Positions 34,442-48,100 of a stretch of 64,000 nt of DNA are shown here, in pieces. The notes under the pieces were generated by a model. The model was not told where the DNA came from. It made no database searches and was given only the letters and a program-made list of their open reading frames with translations. The stretch is from contig NC_088776.1 of assembly GCF_954871325.1 (NCBI RefSeq), positions 34,458,508 through 34,522,507 of the forward strand. The letters are read 5' to 3'. This DNA comes from Gordionus sp. m RMFG-2023 (Eukaryota; Nematomorpha; Gordioida; Chordodea; Parachordodidae). The stretch's first letter is position 1. Each line of letters starts with the position of its first letter. A program made the position numbers and the translations under genes.

Positions 34442-36085
34442 ACTACAACAGTGACCGTTCTTTTTTTTAAATAATATATATAATTAAAAATTAATAAATA
34501 AAAAAAAATATTTCTTTTAATTTTTTAACAATATGAATAATTATTTTTTACAAACAAATTTCTCCCCCTCATAACTTCCGAATACAGTGAAGGGAAATGA
34601 GTATTATTATTATTTTTAAATATACAATAAATAAAAGGGGGTAAACAAAGTAAGATTTTATTTTAATTTAATACATATTGAAATTAAATATGGACAAAAA
34701 ATAAAGATTAAATGTTATGCATGTTTAAATAATAAAAAGAAATTATGTTGTAAATTTATAATTTGTGATGAAAAATGGAAAAGTCACATGCATTTTTTTA
34801 AATATTTTTGAAGTTGTTTATTAATTATTATTTTTTTTAGTTATTTAGATAAAAAGATTTTTAAGAAAATATTTTTTTTATTAAATTTAACTTTAATTAT
34901 AATTTTAAAAATAAATTAAGTATTTTTATATTTTTGAAGTTTTATTATTAATTAGTGTAAAATTTTTTTTTTTTTTATTCTTAAAATATATTAAAATAAC
35001 AATTTTTAAAAAAAAATATATTAATAAAATATAAATTATGGGAATATCGATGGCTCTAAAAAGAGCTTATAGTAAAAATGTATATATTTTGACTTCAGAA
35101 AGGTAGAAAAAAACGCTTGCATTATTCATCAGAACCATGGGTTTTAAGCCCGGGACTGTGCTCGGGGTTCGTGCTTAGTAGACCCTAACCCCGGGTCTGG
35201 GTTTTACACAACCAACCAATTAACAACACTAATCTTAGCGTAGTGGGCGGATATTTATGCATAAGGTGACAAAAGGCTTATATTTTTCTTATAATTATAA
35301 AAATAAATTTTAATATAAATTAATATCATATATATATTTTTATTAATTAGGACCTTAATATATGATAAAAAACAAGGGTGGTTGAATATCATTGAAGTGA
35401 GATAGTATATATGTTACCGACAATTTTGGCTAATATTTCAGTCAATCCATGTAATTTTAGTATTTAAATTTAAAATTACTAAATAGATCCTGTGATCAAA
35501 TTCTCTAAAATTTATGGGATAGGTATTTTACACATACTTGAATACATATTTGATAAAATCAAATAATCATATTTAAAATTTATAACTTTAAATCATTTAT
35601 TTAAAAGGGTTTTTTAAGTGCGGTTTGATTTTGTCGGATATATACATTGCCGATAAGATATATAAAAATAATAGCTAATATAATGTAATAAGGGGCCTGA
35701 ATATCAGGAACTCGGCCCGAGCCAAAAAATAGTATGAAAAATATCAGGGCTATGGGCTTAAAAATTTGATTAAATTTTAAAAAAATTTCATATCAAATAA
35801 ACTGTTGGTTAATCATAATGGAACGTCTAATAATCATTTTCTGCTATTTATATTTTCAATTTCCCTCTGATCAAAATATAGACAAAATTATTCGAAATAA
35901 CAAGGTTCAAAAAGTTGTGGGCATGGTCGTAATGATCAAAAATAAGAATTCTGGCTGGTTCAAAAAAATTTAAGTTGAGCTTGGAAATAATTTTTTTTAT
36001 TCAGACTAAACCTGAAATTTCGACATCTGTAGATTTCTGATTTAATTAAAGCCTATAGGAATAAAATATCAATTAAAATTTAAAC
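34442..36085. other. AT-rich interval downstream of the last recognised TTC7 exon
   Basis: Two GC-rich scraps, near 35145-35215 (GGGTTTTAAGCCCGGG-like) and 35690-35760 (GGCTCGGGCCGAG-like on the minus strand), resemble transposon tips. No further TTC7 exon was found, although one is expected on this side. Confidence 0.35.
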
Positions 36086-36190
36086 TAAATCTTGTAAGGC
36101 GTCCACAAAATTAGGGTTGATTGATAGAGAACTTTCGAAATACTCCTTGGCGGTCTGAGCATCGTCGAGGCACATATAAAATTTACCCCA
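36086..36190 (-). CDS. TTC7: TTC7-like exon 16 (last one found)
   Basis: 35 codons, phase 0 to 0, from WGKFYMCLDDAQTAKEYFES through SLSINPNFVDALQDL. It is the TPR matching vertebrate N-L-E-E-A-K-Q-L-Y-K-E-A-L-T-V-N-P. The acceptor TTAAAAG is clear; the donor GTTTAA is weak, so the 3' edge may be a few bases off. Confidence 0.8.
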
Positions 36191-39100
36191 CTTTTAAATA
36201 TAATAAATAAAAATTGATATAGAAGAGTGCTTTAAAAATATTGGCAATTTGACTAATGTGTAACATGTAAGCCTATAGCCAACTCAAATAAATACTGATG
36301 TGTGTTCAAAAATTTATTTAAATAAGTAAAGAGTAGGGCATCATGAATATTTAGTTGTGTCCTCCTAAAAAAAGATAGAAATACGAAAATTATATCATAT
36401 TTTGCACAAACTGTAAAAATTCCTTTTTTTTTTAAAAAAAAAAATCTGATATCTAAACTGAATTCCACCATGCAATTGTTAAAAACTTCGATTTTTTTGG
36501 CGAAACCTCGAAATCAGGCAATATTTTTATAATATTGATTAGCCCTGTTTTAAAAATGGTCGTTTTTAAAGAACCATGCCATGTTATGTAGAATACCTAC
36601 TCTATAATTTTTAGAAAATTTTGCCATGAACTTCATATATGTCTTTATATAAATTACGATAAAGTTAATGGTAAAATTATCTGATCATAGGGTAGGTATC
36701 CTCATATGTTGGAATATACTTCCGCTAAAATAAGATTTTTTTAAAAATTTATAAATGCCACCTAAAAATGATTCAAATTTGAAAAAATAATACGTTGATT
36801 TTCAGAAAATAAAGGATTTAATGGAGCGTGTTTAAAAGATATTTGTTATAATTATTTTTTGGGAGAAAAAAAATATATTGTAATATTTAAGAATAAAAAA
36901 AAATCGGTCCTTTTTTAAACCGGACGCGTTTTACGAGAAAACGTTTTTAGGACAGGACCGGAAAAATACTACAAAATTCTAGTAATATTTTAGAAACAAA
37001 TCACAATTAGGGTAATTATTTGAAATTTGCTTCTTTTACCATGTCTAAAATATGATGAGAGGTTCTAGAAATTTCTTCCGCTTCTTTGATTGCCATGTAA
37101 GCGTCTTCTAAAAGCTGTTGATCCATATACAATTGAGCTGTAGTATATGATAAACATAAATTATTAGATAAAAAGGTAAATTGAAATTTCAAATATAATT
37201 ATTATAAATTGGTTGGATTTATTTTAAGAACAAGATGGTAGGGAGTGAGTGCTTACATGATGTTGTTAGAAGTAAAATATAATCACTTTTTGTTCGAGCA
37301 TTTATCATTCTTACACAATTTATATTATGATCCTCTAGTCTGCTGCTACTTGAAGAAAAAATGTGCTTTGATTAAAATTTACAGTTATAAATTCCAATAT
37401 TTTCCCTTTGCTCTAGCAATAAAAGGTTGTCGTACACATGATGCGATTTATATGGCAGCACATTTTAATTTAAAGAGTGAAAAAAATAAGAAAATAAATT
37501 AACTGATATATTTGTTATTTAAAAAATTTTTTCCATTGTTCCCGTGATGATGGTGGCATTGTTTTTTTTCTTGTCCTTCTATTTAAAAATTTTCGTTAAT
37601 TTTTTTGCTTTGATTTTTCTATCCTTAATAATTAAACTATTTGGCAACCTAACTAAAAAATAGTTGACCCTTATATTTTATTTGTTGTAAATAAATATTT
37701 ATAAAAGATATAGTGTATAAAATAAAATATATATTTTAAAACTAAATTCGATATACGTTGATGACAGTATTCTGGTGCAGAAAAACACTGTAGTTAAAAA
37801 TAATTCGAGTAAACCTTGCTCTGCTTGCAGTTAAAAAATTACTTATCGACTCGAAAGATTCAAAGCCAGGCGCGTGGGAAATTTCCTTCCCCCTATCGGT
37901 AATTAGCCTGTTCTCTTAAATATCATTTTATGCCAATATCCCCCTCCGATTTCCAATATATCACTATAAACAATAAATGAAAAGAGCAAAATTTTTTAGA
38001 AAAGTAATTATATAGAAAAAAGTGAAAACCCAAAATAATAATAAGTGTACCTAAGAGCAAATTTTTTTAGAAAAGTACTTATATATAAAAAAAGTGAAAA
38101 CCCAAAATTCTAATAAGTGTACCTAAAAACCTCTGATAAAATTTATGCGAAACCCACCCTCCCTCTATAAGAAATCTTGGATACGTCTATGAATATAACA
38201 TTGGAAATTATTAATTTATCAAACTACATAGAAGAGTTTCAATACCATAAAAGAATATGTAAATAGCAATATTAAAAGAAATTGCCCAAGGTCTTAAAGT
38301 ATCAAATTAGCAGGGATGTGAACCCGGACCCGAACCCTCCTGGACCCTCGTATTTTGGCTGAACCCGGACCCGGACCCTTTTAAAAAGTGGAGGGTCCAA
38401 GGGTTCAGGGTGTTAAATTAATTTTAAAAAAAATAATATAAAATTTTTATAATTTTATTAATTTTTTTCGTGGAATCTCCCTAAAAAATAGTCAGTTTAA
38501 AACTATAATTGATAAATCAAGGGATGTTGTAAAATATTTAAGAACTCCCACAATTGTTAGAATATTAAAATCCATGAAAAGGCAAATGGCAATTTTAGAT
38601 TGCACAACACGTTGGTCCTCTATATGTATGATGCTAGAGCGATTATTAAGTTAGAAAGATTTCTGTAATGATTTAATCATAGGAGATGTGAAATCATTTT
38701 GTCAGAAGATGATTGGAATCAAGTAAAAGAGCTTACTAGTGTGCTGGTTCCTTTAAAAATAACAACATTAAGAGTGCAAGCAGAACAATTATGTTTATCG
38801 GATTTTTATGGCATATGGTTAAGATGTCGATTAGAGTTAGGGAGATTAACAAGTTCTTTTTCAAATGAAGTATTAGAAAATACGAAAATAAGAGAGCAAC
38901 AATATTTACAAAATAGTGTTGTTATGCTTCGATATATTTAGACCCGCGATATCAGGTTTTATTAAGTAGTGAGCAAAAACATATGGCTATAGTCCATCTT
39001 AAAGATTTATGGCATACCCAAAACTCTATTATTTACAATATATTGGAGGTTACAACAATATCTACTGGTTGTAGCGATAACAATGATAATGATAACGATA

Positions 39101-42100
39101 TTGATGATCTGGAAATTTTACTATTAGATAGAGAAAAAAAATTAAATTATCATCTGATAGAAAGGAGCAAAAAATATCTATTGTATCTTTAATAGAAAAG
39201 TTCTCGGAAGTTATGAGAATAAATAGAGATGCAAACATTTTAAAATTCTGGGAGGAAAATTCTTCAATATATCCAGAATTATATACCTTGTCTAGAATCG
39301 TCATGGCTGTACCGGCGACACATGTACAATAATTTATGTATTATAAAAATGACTATCTATTTTAGGTAAGCGTAGAACGTGGATTTTCATCGTTGAAATA
39401 TATTTTGTCTAATTTACGTGGAAATCTGAAGGATGATATTTTAGAAGATATCATGATTGTGCGATTGAATAAAATTTTAAAATATAAATTATCTCATTTC
39501 GAATGTCATTATTTTTATGTTTCCTCTGAACCCGGACCCAGGTCCTTTTTAAATTTATTACCAGACCCAAACCCGGACCCTTTTTTTTTGTCGAAGGGTT
39601 CACATCCCTGCAAATTAGCAGTCATACCCCGCGTTCAGTCAGGTGTAAACGAACATGAGTATAATTTTAAATGGAAGATTTAAAAAAAAACCTATTTTAA
39701 GCCAAACGTGAAACTGTATAGCTTGAAAGTTACTCATATGGTGAGATCTAAAACTATCGTTGCTTTGTTGCGTGTTCGTCAATGATATCATTTCAGAAGT
39801 AGCCGCTAGGTCCATAGGTTTACTAAATGATAAGGTTCCTCCGCCGTAAAGAGAAGCATCTAATAAATTCCAATAAGAAGATTTCTCATTAAAAATGAAA
39901 GAATACGAAAGATTAATAGTAATTCAATTTAATATGAATAAAACTCGCATTTAACTTGTTTCCTTTTCATAAACGTCAACTTTAGATCGTTGTTCCCATT
40001 TTTTGACTAAATTATAATATTCGGATTCTCTAGATATAAATAAAAACATTTTTATGCTGTCATCATAAATAAATTTAACGTTTCTTTTTTATTCTTTGTT
40101 ACTTGATTTAATTTTTCTTTTTTCCAATTTCTATGAGAGGAGAACCCAATATATCTTATTGGATTTCGTTTAAAGATGTCTTAGAGTCACCATTCAAGCT
40201 TAAATTTCCCCATATTATGGTTGCAGGTAGTGTTGTAATAACTCGTTTTGAGCCGATTTTTAAAAACGGCTAACTCAATATTTTAGGTAGAAAAATATTG
40301 CCTAAACCTTGAGATTTCGCTAATAGATGTCTAGACCTTTGTGCCATCTATGAGCTGAATCTTTAGGTTAGCGTAATATTTTTCTGAATAAAATATTGAG
40401 TTAGCCGCTTAAAAATCGGTACAAATAAAGGTCTTTAACAACACTAGTTGCAGGCATTGACGCCTTTTAAATATGGATGATTTGGTATAGTTTTTTTACT
40501 TCATAAAGTCTCAATTACGAAATGTTAAACAATTGCTTAACCTCATTTTAACTCCATAAAGCTATAACCCTCAAATTTTGCCTCCACACAAAAAAAAACG
40601 ATGAATGAGTTGAAGCTATTCCAAGTTCAAATATTGGGTTATAGATAACGAAGAACTTAAAATTGCCATGGGTATCGAGCTAAAAGGCGAGATAATCAGA
40701 CTTAACAATAGCTATTACACTAAAATCGATAGCCTCCGTCAACATTTCTTCAATGCGATTTTAAAAGCCGATATAATTGACATCACGTGAAATTATAATC
40801 AGACCTTTCACTCCGCCAACATACCTTCATCCTTTCAAATGGTCATTGATATCAATCATTCCGTACGTCTATACTTACTGGTCTTGACATAAATAATATC
40901 AGATACGTTGGCATGATTCTATGGAAATGAAATCTTATTAGCTAGAGGCTTTTAGAACCTCTTTATATATCCTTTTAAAAGGATCTCCAATATTAAGAGC
41001 TGGACTCAAATGAGAATACATTGGTTTAAACAATTTTATATTCGTGCCCATCGATACAAATCGTGGTTCTAGCGAAAAGTCTTAAAAAAATTCACGGTGA
41101 TCCAAGAGTGAAAATAAATTAAAAGCGATTTTCAAGTCCCATTGCATAACGCGTATATGGAGCCTATCATTATTTAACTCACTTTTTGTATTTTATTGAT
41201 TAAATTTTTTTAAAAAATCTATAAACTTGATTGAGTTACACTCAGAATCTTTTGATATCTCAAAATTAAGAATATAATATTTAACCTTTCGATATATCTG
41301 TCTCTCATTTCCTTCCAAATATTGAGCATGGCTCTATATGTCATGAGCGCCGTCTCATAACCGAAATGTTTACCTTCTATTTCAGCTTTGGTGAAGTATA
41401 AGCTAATTTCATAAAGCGAAAAAAGGGATTATTAAATTAATGGGGAATGACATTTTATAAATTTTCAATCTCTTCTCTAAAAATAAAAAAAATCGGTTAT
41501 TAATACAAGAGATATTTCATTTTAATAATGTATTTGCGAAAATAATAAGAGAATAGCCTATGCAGTAAAAATAAAATGATAAAAAATTCACTACAATCTT
41601 TTTTTTACGTATAGGATAAGTAAAAACTACCTTTCTTAGATTTAAGAGGGGATGTGGGGAAAACCAATATTTTAAGAAATTAAGTAATGCCATTCTAGCG
41701 AATTACACCTGACACCTGGCTAATAGGTAGAATTGCGCTAATAAAAATCAATTTGATTAAAATCACCTCGATTTAAATCAATATTTTAATATGATTTTAC
41801 TTATTCTGTTCAAAATACTTAATAAGTTGAAAGAAATAGACACTGATTAGTCCAAAATTTAACTTTTTAAAATATAAATACTAACTTTTAAATTTTCTTT
41901 ATTTAAATTTTCGATATTAAGTATAAAATAATTGTTAATTTTAGTTTCAATGTAGTGAGAAATCACTAAATATTCGAAGATTTAAATTATAAACCCACTA
42001 AACATTTGTCTATAATATTTTTTCTATATTATATTGTTAATCTCTATGTAAAGCTATAAATATTTTTTAACACAAAAAAAATCAGTTTGTTAAATTAAAA

Positions 42101-45100
42101 AAATAAGATTCCAATAATAATATTCTATTCAATCGCAAATATCAGACATTGGTATTTGAATTTAATTGTTAAACTATTTTTCCTATCATTCCTAAGTTTA
42201 TTTGGAATATATTTCGAATGATAAAAACACTCCTTCTAATGAAGCTGATGATGAATACGATGTAAATATTTGCAAATTAGATGATCCTGGTACTAACCAT
42301 TATTCAATAATTTACTATAATAATTATTTCATCTCAAAACATATTTTATATAATGGGTCAGATCTGGCTAGGATTTTTAGTTGGATAGATAATAAATTGG
42401 TGTTAGGGTATAAAATTAGCTACAATCGATTGCCGCTTCAATCTCATTAGTTCATAAATTAAAAAAATATTTCTTGTTTAGAAGATAGGATAAGAAATGT
42501 GTCGATGAAGGTATAAAAAATTATTATCTTGCTTATTTTATTTGTATAATAATTTTTTATAAACAAGTGATTCCATAGAAAAAATTACTGTCATTTTATT
42601 GGTTAAAGCATATTTAATTTAAAAACTAACTTCTAATAGAAAAGGTAAGGGTTCTTAAATTTCTTGATTTTAGGGATACATCAAGCAATTAACACAAAAC
42701 TCATAATCAAGATTTTTGAAAACGACAGGTATTAATGAATGAACAAATATTACCTTTAGCGCTATAAATAAGGCTAATACATTTGGACACTTAATTGGAA
42801 AATAACAGTTACAAAATAAAACCCCCATCATTTTATTTTATTGATCAATAGTCAAGAAATTAAAATTATAAATAGGTTTGGCAGTTAATTTGTTTGAATT
42901 AGGGAATTCAGAGACTAGTATTCGTTTTAGAAAAAAATCTTAACTAGGATCTTCTTTTCGACGAAAATAGAAATCTCGACTAGTTGTTCTAAAAAACAAT
43001 ATGTATATACAGACACGTTTCATGGAATCTTTATTTGACAAAATATCAAATCAGATCATGTCATCAATATGTATTTTTGAACAATTTTCTCACAAAGTCT
43101 CTTGAATATTATTCAATTACATGCAAGGTAATATTATACTGGGCAAATTTTTATTAATGATATTTTTCAATCTAAATTAATTCTCTAATTAAAATATTAG
43201 TATTTGATTGAAATAGCGATTTAAATATATAAAACTTCATTTGGCCAACCCTACCAATAGACTTTAAATAAACAATTATGTTACAAAGATTTGATGAATT
43301 CGGTATTATCATAAGAATAAATATTCTAGTAGAAAAAATTATATAAACTTAAAATTTTTAGGGCACTGTTGTATGAGGGAATCAACCAATTCTAGTGCCT
43401 GTTTTAGATTATGCTTTTCGTCCTGTCCCCTCCGTAAATCGTCTAACAAAGGATTCGTTTCATAGCCAGCTGAGTTATTATTTTTTTGCTTGGACAAAAT
43501 AAAATAATGATATTATTTTAATATTTGTTCTACAATTTTATTTAGTCATTGTAAAGATATTTCATGTTAATTTTACTTAAACCTTTTTATATTTTCATTT
43601 ACGTAAGGGTAGTCGGAAATATCTGTCAAATCATATAAAGCCAATGAATGAATGTGGGGGGGGGGGTAGTTCTTATAAAGGGTAGATTAAGCATAATTTA
43701 GAACTTTAATCACTCAAGTATGGATATATCATAGAGATCATTCAATCATTAATTTATAATTTAATATTTTTGGTATAGGCCAATAATTTCAATTTTAGCC
43801 GAAAATCAGAGGACGATCGATACAATAAGATCTTCATAAATTAAAAAAATGATTCTTTTTTATTCTATACTAAGCTATGAATTTATAAATAAAAATAATC
43901 ATATGCAAATTTTTAAACCGATAAAAAAGAAAAAGGTGCTATTAATTTTTTTCTTCCTATTACTATTAGTTTTACTTTAAATTAAATTTACATATATATA
44001 ATAAATCATTTAGTATAAAATAAAAATATTGGATAAAATATATCTTTTTTCTCACAATAATATATACTACATTATTATTTTTTAGCATCGGCGGATACCG
44101 TTAATTAATATAGGTATCGGATAAAAAAAGATGGTAGCGGTGTATTTTTGTTTTTAACCAAAAATTATTAATGCTTACAGAATTTATCGAAATATGAAAA
44201 CTTTTAAAAATCTTGGCGCTAAAGTGGAACGAGGGAAAGAAGGCGCTGTTTTAAGTAAAATCAACAAATGGCAAGCCTGGAAATGATTCAATTCGGTGAC
44301 TAGACAAAGCTCCGCCAGTTTGGTGGCTTGAGGCAATTGCCTCAATATCGCGTGCTGTAGAGCTAAGTTGAATGCGAAATCCAAATTTTGGGGGTCTATG
44401 TTCAGAGCTCTGTGATAAAATTTTTTTAAAAAATCAAGGATAATTCAGGGTTCGGAACTTGCAAAGAATTATGGAATGAGAACTAAGGCGTATTTCCGAA
44501 TTTTTTCCGGAATGCTCTTTTTCGAAATATTATATAAAAAAATATTTTACCCCCCCCCCCCCATCCTCCACTCTTAAGGCATAGAATGACGATAACGATG
44601 AATAATTAGCTTTCACGTAATACTCTTGTCGAGATATTTTTACAAAAAATATTTAACAATCCATCCCTATGACTTAGTCCTGATGACCTAAAGTTCTGAT
44701 TAAATTATAGTTTAGTTTTTTTTAAAAAATTATAACGGGTGGGGTAATTTACCAAAAATTCTTAATGGGCTAAGCTTTGTAGACCACCTATAGTTCTCTA
44801 GCTTATTATATACCTTAGCAAAAAAATGATAAAGTTTTATGTGTGAGCAACATATTTTTTATAAAAATAAAAAATTGATTTAAATCACGATTTAATATCT
44901 ATATTATATTCTATAGAAATTATTAAAATAATCTTAAAAAATATAACCTGTAGGAAAATATTCCCCCGAGGAAAATTTATTGCATTCATTTTTATTATAT
45001 TAAACATTTTTCTGGTAGAATTTATGAATAAACCTTGTTAAAGTAAGTAGCAATATTTTATTAAGGCAAGGTTTAACATTAGCTCAAAATTCAAATATCC

Positions 45101-48100
45101 TTGCTCTTTTGAAGATCAAACAATTTGAAGATTTTTTTGTAAAAAAAAATTAAAAAATTTTTTCCAGTATTATATTTTTGTAAAAAAAATTTTGAACATG
45201 CCCAAAGAAGATTTTTTACAAAAAAATTTTTCATTTTCTCAAAAATCTTCTTTGAGCGTGCTCAAAATTATTTTTTTACGAAAATATCTTCAATTTATTT
45301 GATCTTCAAAAATTTTTTGCTAAAAATTTTGGCAAAATTAATTTCAATGTTAAGAATGAGACTATTTTATTTTTATATTTTATCTGGGTATCAGATCAAT
45401 AGGTAATTCCGGCTTTTAGCTAATTTCAATTTCGGTTATTTTACAACAGATTAATATCGGTTAGTTGCGATTTTTTTTGTAAATTTTAAAGATTAATCAT
45501 GTATACTATTTTGTTGACAACTAACAATCTAATAAAAATATGTTTAATTTCCTTATTTTATTATAAAACATCCATAAGAAATAATAAATTAAGTGACATA
45601 TAACCACATATAAATTTGTACTAATTTATAAATTATGGCAATCATTTAAAATAAAATTTGTAAACCGTTAAGAACCGGTTTAGAAAATTATATCGAGTTT
45701 CCTGTTTCGTGATTCGGTTCGACACCCTGATTTTCATATAAATTAAAATTACTTACAAAATGTTAGATCAATATTTACCAAACAGGGTAGAAATAATTAG
45801 ATATTTTTTATATCTCATTGAATTCAAGTTTTATAGGAATTTAGTTTATTATATCAAAAAAAAATTTCAGAAGGTTATCACAGCATATAAGGTCCTTATA
45901 ATAAATTTTTTTAGTAATTAGTTAAAACTTATATGTAAAATATAGTTAAATGAGTTATAATAAAATGTTTTTATTTAAACTAAAAACTAACAATCATTTA
46001 AATTATACAAACAAATAATAGAATTGATTTATAAAGTGATTTTTATTAATTGATTTAATCAGGCCAACTCTATTAATTTGAGTAAAATTTTTGATTCTAA
46101 GCTATTCTTAATCATTTTATGCTTGTATAATTATAGCAATATATAATGCACTAACTTAAAAAAATATATTTACTAAAAGATAAGAGGTGCGTATTGTGTA
46201 AAGTAATAACCATTATCTTTTTTCGTCGTTGTAATATATATTTTTGCCAAATAATGTTCACCTTGATAATTTTACGTAATGGATTACTTTTTAAAATTTT
46301 CGAGGGCCAACTGTAAGTATCTAATTCTTTGAGGATGAGAATAAGCTATATCTGCCATCTTGGATTTGTAAAAATAACCTAACCCCAAAGCGTTATACGT
46401 TCGAGCAGAGCTTAGTGAGTTAGACCCTCCTTCGCAGAAATCAGAATTTCGGTTGTTAAATGGTTGGTGGGTATGTTGTTGCTGATGGTATTGCTGGCAC
46501 AAATCTACGGCTTTCAAGGCGAATTCGATGCCTCTGTCTATATCGGAAAGTCCCTCGAGGCATACTCTGGAAAGGAATAATAAAACTAAAAATAATAAAA
46601 ATATTAAATTAGAATTTTTCGATATTTCAAAATCCATGTATATATGCAATGTAGAGCTCTATCTCACTTCCCCTTTATTGTTATCTATAACTCTCCCATC
46701 CAGTTCTTATAATTTTTTTAATGCCACATTATTTCATTTTTTTTCTTAAAATTTTTAATCTGTACCCGTAATATTATTCGGTCTCATTCTATGACATTCT
46801 TCAAGTGCTCTCAAGGTTTTATACATATCACCTCCTCGATGTTCGTTGCCATTTTGATGGCTAAAGGTAGCCGAAAATGAAAGAGGGAAATTATGATTGT
46901 TGTCGAGTGAGCATGTAGAGTTGGAAAAGGCGGAAGTGTAAAGTGATAGAGCAAACTGGTACCATGTGTGAAATCTTTAATTGGTAATTAATTTTTAATG
47001 AGAATTTATATTCATCCAATAGTGAAGGAAATCGAATGAGTGTTTATGGTAAAAATAAATCTATTAGATAAATATTTATAAATGTCTAATCACTTATTTT
47101 GGAATGGAGAAAACTTATGGTTATAATATACCTAATTGCTTGAAGTATTAAAAGCAATATAGTAAGACTTATCTCCTATTCATTTACCAATTCCTATTGC
47201 AGATGATTTTACTGTCCCATAATAAAATCAATCTTTAATTCTTAATTTAACTCTAATAATGCTATTGCATGGAACATAGTCAAAGAGATCTATTTTATAA
47301 GGAGAAAAATTCATAAAAGCTCAAAATATTGTTATGTAGGATGAAAAAAGAGAAAAGAATTGTTAAAAAATGGAGTAGAAAAGTGAAGAAAAATAACAGG
47401 GAAAATTAATAAATTATTTTTAAAAATACAAAAATGAGAAGAAAAATAAATTGAGAAAAGATATGAAAAATAAGGATAATCGCAAAAAGTTAGGAATAAA
47501 ATAAGAAGGAATAATAAAAATTTAAGAAAAATTGACAAGAAAAAAAAATTATTTCTAAAAATAACGATATTTCTTTTTTGAATCGGAATTTTCCTTTTTT
47601 GATTGATGCTTTTCCTTTTTTGATTGGACCTTTTCCTTATTTGTTTGACACTTTTATTTTTGATTAGATCTTTTTTTGGTTTGACACTTTTCCTTTTTTG
47701 ATCGGACCTTTTCCTTTTTTGAATAGGAAACCCTGTATTTTCTTTTATTATAATAAGGTGTATGATTTATACTTGTTAATTTATATTAATAATTTGATTT
47801 TTTAAAAATTATACTAAGATATGGTGAATTCCATATCAAATCAACCAAAGTTTCAACCCGACCCCTTTCAATTTTTCTTAAATTTTGCAAAATGGTAGTA
47901 TATACTATAACTAAGAAAAAAATGAAATCTTACCTCCTAACACTGCTTACCGGCTAAGATATGGGCGTTTAATAATTATAATAGAAATCTGATTAATATC
48001 GATAACCCGATGTATAAAACCGGAAATACCCATAGAAAAAAAGATATATTTTTCCTCTACATGGATAACACATTGCTTTATATTTGTACTCCTAAACTGA

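Noticed and set aside
37745-37800. IYVDDSILV-like text suggesting a reverse transcriptase box
   Set aside because: No other RT motif lies on either side in any frame; probably chance.
42202-42450. 82-codon plus-strand frame as a possible gene
   Set aside because: No motif, no homology I can recognise, intronic position and chance-level length for this composition.
43647-44566. Poly-G and poly-C runs as possible regulatory signals
   Set aside because: Simple-sequence slippage is enough to explain them; they are intronic and unconserved as far as can be seen.
46528-46749. Plus-strand frame opposite TTC7-like exon 9
   Set aside because: Shadow of the real minus-strand exon and its intron.
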